Part shown: positions 60,086 to 64,000 of the stretch, in pieces
Position numbering within the stretch: the first letter of the stretch is position 1
How the letters are laid out: every line of letters starts with the position of its first letter
DNA from: Chaunax sp. Z400
Taxonomy: Eukaryota; Chordata; Actinopteri; Lophiiformes; Chaunacidae
Assembly: GCA_037577475.1 (NCBI GenBank)
Contig: CM075187.1
Span: 25,739,810 to 25,803,809 of the forward strand
DNA: 64,000 nt
Reading direction: 5' to 3'
Notes under the pieces: model-generated
Database searches by the model: none
The model's input: only the letters and a program-made list of their open reading frames with translations
What the model was told of the DNA's origin: nothing
Position numbers and translations under genes: made by a program

Positions 60086-61555
60086 TACAGAGCAACAGTA
60101 GAAACACATCATTTTAAAGACACAATATTTTCCTTTCACAATTCCTAATCTACTGAAACAAACAAACATGGGATACACTGAAATGACTTTTTGTACCCAC
60201 AACCACAACATGTTAAATCATGAATAACCATCATTTAGTCATAACATAGCCATAACAGTCATTGGTGCATTTCAGAGTAAACAATGGTGTTGGTGAGAGT
60301 TTTTTGTGCATGTTTGAAAAGACCTGGCCAAGGCAATAAAATCCTGGGTCTAATTAATGTCCTACTGAAACAACTGATGATGTCACGATTTCCACAAAAT
60401 TTACATGACCAGCAGTTGGGATGTTGATGATGCTGATGGCTGGAACTCGGCAGACACGTGTAGCACAGATGTTACAGATGTTACGGTGCATTGCACTGTG
60501 GAAGCAGATCACATGTGTAGGCGGCTGTAGCTCAGTGGTAGAGCGGTCGTCCATTTATCAGAAGGTCAGTGGTTGGATACCCAGCCCCTGCAGCCCACAT
60601 GTCGAAGTGTCGTTGGGCAAGATACTGAACCCCAAATTGCTCCCAATGGCTGTTCCATTGATGTGTGAGTGTTTGTGTGAATGGTTACCGCTCCCAATGA
60701 GCAGGTGGCGCCTTGCATGGTACGAATGCCACCACTGTATGAATGTTGGTTGTGTTGTAAAGCGCTTTGAGTGGTCAGTCAGACTAGAAAGGCGCTATAT
60801 AAGTACAGTCCATTTACCAATTTAGTGACAAGAGCTGATGGTCGTAGGCCTGTGTATCATCGTTGTGGGGAGTGCTATCTTGCAGCATACATCCAGGAAG
60901 TGGACCATTATGGTGGTGGTGTCATGATGTGGGGAGCCATTGCTAATGGATGGAGGTCAGACCTTGTCCACATCCACGGTACACTGACAGCTATCTGTTA
61001 CCGAGATACGGTCCTAGGTCCAAATATCATTCCCACGATACAGCAATCGGGCATCACCTTCATGCATGACAATGCCAGACCACATGTGGCTCATGTCTGT
61101 CAGGAGTAGCCTACCTGGACCAGAACAATGTCGCTGTCCTTCCTTGACCAGCATATTCACCAGATCTCAACCCAATAGAGCATCTGTGGGATGTTCTGGA
61201 TCACCGGGTGAGACGGAGAGATCCTGCTCCAGCAACACATGAACAACTTGTCACAGCACTGCAGGGAGAATGGCATGTCATCCTACAAGTCCAGATTAAC
61301 ATTTTATCAATTCAGGAGGTGTAAAGTAGTGATAAATGCTGGAGGTGGTCACACGCAGTACTGACTGTTGTTGTTCTCTGTATCACAATCCACACTTTTT
61401 GACTTGTTAACACTAAGGAAACAACCACTAATTTGCAAAAAAAATATTTTTCTGTATGGCTAAAGGGTGATTAAAGATGTGTCAACCATAATTTACCTTT
61501 GATATTTTATATGAACTGGATGGCATAAAAAATGCATTTCTACTGTTGCTCAGTA
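60086..61555 (+). mobile_element. Tc1-like transposon, near full length, dead
   Basis: The left end TACAGAGCAACAGTAGAAAC and the right end (reverse complement TACTGAGCAACAGTAGAAAT) are terminal inverted repeats, each flanked by TA, the Tc1/mariner target. The transposase relic reads LMAGTRQTRVAQMLQML, is interrupted by a SINE, then gives RRPVYHRCGECYLAAYIQEV, GGGVMMWGAIANGW and ITFMHDNARPHVAHVCQE (second catalytic D in HDNARPH). In another frame near 61,150-61,220 it gives SPDLNPIEHLWDVLDHRVRR, with the last catalytic E. The first catalytic motif (FSD-x-SRF) is lost beside the SINE. About 1.17 kb remains without the SINE. Confidence 0.85.
60517..60818 (+). repeat. tRNA-derived SINE inserted in Tc1 transposase
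   Basis: The head 'ggcggctgtagctcagtggt' holds an A-box and 'ggtcagtggttggatacc' a B-box-like sequence. The body 'aagatactgaaccccaaatt' and the tail 'gcgctttgagtggtcagt' with 'aggcgctatataagtac' follow. Comparison with 36,541-36,590 shows it sits between GATCACAT and TTTAGTGACA of the transposon, with a small deletion of transposon sequence on its right. Confidence 0.85.
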
Positions 61556-64000
61556 TATACTGTATGTACATGCAGACAAGCAGATGCATGCACATCCAGA
61601 TTGTATTTAATGCAGTGTCATCTGAAATGTGTCCTACTGTACTCCTGCTGACAAATTGGTATCAAGGAAAAGAAATAGAACTAAAAAAGAAAACTATGAA
61701 AATGTCTCTCTTGCAGCAATACCCGTCCATCAATCTCCCCTAGGGTGCATGCTACAGAGACAGCAGATTTAGAAAATGTCCTTTTCAATAATGCAGCAGA
61801 AGTTCAACTTAACCCAACTTGGGAAATTGGAAATTTGTCACGTTGACAAAACCAAACTGTCAAACAGTCTCAGGATGATACTGCTGCAGTGGGTTGATAG
61901 AAAATAGATGCAGTTAAATGAATCGGAATGAGTAAACATTTCTGAGTAAAAATCTTTTGTATATTTATATACTGGAGCAAAATACGTGTTTGTTTGTTTG
62001 TTTGTTTTCAACATTGAAAAGCTATAGTTCTTTGAAAGCCAAAGAACTGATAACACTGATTGAGCATTTGTCCTTTTCAATGTTGAAAAAGTAACATGAT
62101 TCAAAATTGATTAGCCAATAATATTTGACCTCAAGAAAAATGCAGACCCTGATGTAATTTCAACATTAAAATACTGTCACCTTTAGAACTGCACATTCGA
62201 CCTCAACCTCACTGACGATCCTGATGGAATTTCAACAATCAATCAATGAAAGAATCAATGTCATCTTGTTGTCTGGATGTGTTTCTAGTTTATTTACTAA
62301 ACCTGCCTTGTTTCTTCAGATTAAACAAGACTCTCCATGCCTAGGGCTGTGATGGATGCAGCTTAAGACACTGAAGAGATGTTGACAACGAGTTTTGAAC
62401 AAGCTGTTCAATTGTTTGGATTTGATACATAAAAGTAACTTTTGTAGCGATCAGTGTGGTGTTTTTGTAATCATGTTTACCTAAAATCTTTTGAATGTTT
62501 CTCCTTAAGTGTTAAATGAAACATGCTTTTAAGAGTTTACATTCTGACAGAACTGCATTCACTACCTGGGATTAGTGTTTGAACTCCCACACGAGTTGTA
62601 ATGGTTATAAGATCTACTCTCAGAGAATAATTACATTTAACTCTGGCCTTGAGTGTAAATATGACACTTGAGAATCTTTCACTTTCTCTTAATATTTCTT
62701 TGTGAGAGCTCTGTCTTTGAAACCAGCTATGTTGATGTTACCCAAGAGCCCTCCATTAGAGAACGTATGTACGTTCAGGAGTGTATGTCGACTATCCCTG
62801 CCTGCTCCATCCCCCTGACAGACTACACTTTGCATCGTCGGCTGACTTTGCAGCCGAGATTTAGCACATGTTCTCATAAATATTACAACTGCCTCTCTTG
62901 CTATACTTAGCCAGTTGAATCATGCATCTTGTACAACAGATGTTTGGTTTTTTTTTGGTTAAATGGATTACAGTTTTTCATGCTATTTGACTGGATTGTG
63001 GGCACTGTCAGGCCTGATATTATGTCTCAAAATATTATTATTTTGTCACATGATGACACAGACTGCAACAAATCTAGTCTCACTCCACAGACATGGTATA
63101 AAGCTTCTATCTATATGGATTTCATTTACATTCCAGGCATTCAGCCAATGATTGACAACAATATTTTGGCTACTGTTGTCTGTTACATCACAGCATGTAC
63201 TAAATATTAGGATATTCATCAGCCCTAAACTCAGGAGAGATGTTTCAAGAGGGCAGCTGCTAATGCAGGTGGTATTTGAACCAGATAGTACGTATACAGT
63301 AATGTTTGTTATGAAATTGGTTGACTTTTTAATCAACTGAGGCTGTTGGGGCAAACCTCTGACTCATTTCCTATTCCTAAGTTAGATACATTAGCAGGTA
63401 TCCACTGTTTTGTGAAAGCTCTTCTCCAAATATGAGGCCTTTTCTCTCAAAGCCCAACGACTCATGGAGCGCTGTGAAACTTGAGTGACCACCAGGGGCC
63501 AATTGTAGGCTATAATCATATGATTTCTCAGGTGGTGCAGTTAAACAGTGTGTTTTACAAGTCTTAACAGCTCTCTGCAGAGACAACAGCGCACCAGACT
63601 ATAAACACTAATGAATAAATTCTAGTGAATTTATTTACAGGGAGACTGTTCCATTTATATTTCATTTCTGGGATCAGTCAGTGCACAGGGCTCAGTCCCA
63701 TATCAAACAGTAACTGAATCATTTTGCATCAGAGCAGGATAAACATAATCTCATCAGCAAACAAATTACATGCTGCTGCTTATCTGCAGAAACATCAGCA
63801 GCACTGAGTAGCAATTCATATCAGGTGAAGTTGTCTTCTTCTGTAATGAGATTAACGGAACGTTTACAGTCACTATTTAGTTAATTCCTGCTATTCATCT
63901 AATGTGTTGCATCTTATTTTTAACTGGCAAGGGGTTCTGTTTGATTTGCGTGATTTTATCTCTCAAATAAATTGTATTTTTTTATAGACATATGTCATTA
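61556..64000. other. intergenic, no supported feature
   Basis: AT-rich sequence with a (GTTT)n tract at about 61,989-62,007. ORFs near 62,668-63,354 overlap on both strands and show no domain or splice-consistent chain. Confidence 0.45.

Noticed and set aside
60520..60595. Possible tRNA gene
   Set aside because: The A- and B-boxes belong to a SINE head that runs on into the SINE body; the acceptor and anticodon arms do not pair.

Overview
The window looks like nuclear DNA of a ray-finned fish, probably a percomorph teleost. Coding exons are short with GT/AG splice sites, introns run to tens of kilobases, the background is AT-rich, and teleost-type repeats are abundant (tRNA-derived SINEs, Tc1, PIF/Harbinger, piggyBac and hAT relics, L2- and RTE-like LINE pieces). 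Nothing looks prokaryotic: no operons, dense ORFs, CRISPR arrays or rRNA.

Region 1 (1-33,460) is the 3' end of a plus-strand gene I identify as zmat4 (zinc finger matrin-type 4). Only its last two coding exons are here. Exon 11,940-12,036 encodes the final C2H2/U1-type zinc finger, and exon 33,237-33,264 encodes the last residues and the stop. A 3' UTR and a good poly(A) signal follow at 33,438. The 21.2-kb intron between them and the intron piece before them hold scattered repeat relics.

Region 2 (33.5-38.4 kb) is intergenic, with a SINE-like remnant and a broken Tc1-like transposon that carries a snap-back inverted duplication.

Region 3 (38.4-50.5 kb) is the unusual part: a nest of insertions. 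The outermost layer is a deleted non-LTR retrotransposon (38,415-39,596 and 50,347-50,515). A minus-strand retroposon sits inside it (39,597-40,080 and 49,856-50,346). Inside that is a 9.8-kb block bounded by the ends of an unclassified teleost repeat, called element E here. The block contains two arrays of a 197-bp tandem repeat, two pieces of an L2-type LINE in permuted order, and an apparently intact three-exon gene (44,674-46,827). The predicted protein is 373 aa with six and a half 32-residue acidic repeats and a basic, cysteine-containing C-terminus. Four evenly spaced RFX/X-box-like motifs lie just upstream of its start codon. I do not recognise this protein. It is the best candidate for something undescribed.

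Region 4 (50.5-64 kb) is intergenic: a LINE RT fragment, a repeat of the family also seen at 18.4 kb, a piggyBac-like non-autonomous element enclosing a TG-rich minisatellite, and a second, near full-length Tc1-like element with a SINE inserted in its transposase. I see no host coding exon there.

Limits: exon calls come from splice consensus, frame continuity and recalled family similarity. Repeat boundaries are approximate to tens of bases unless a duplicated junction is given.
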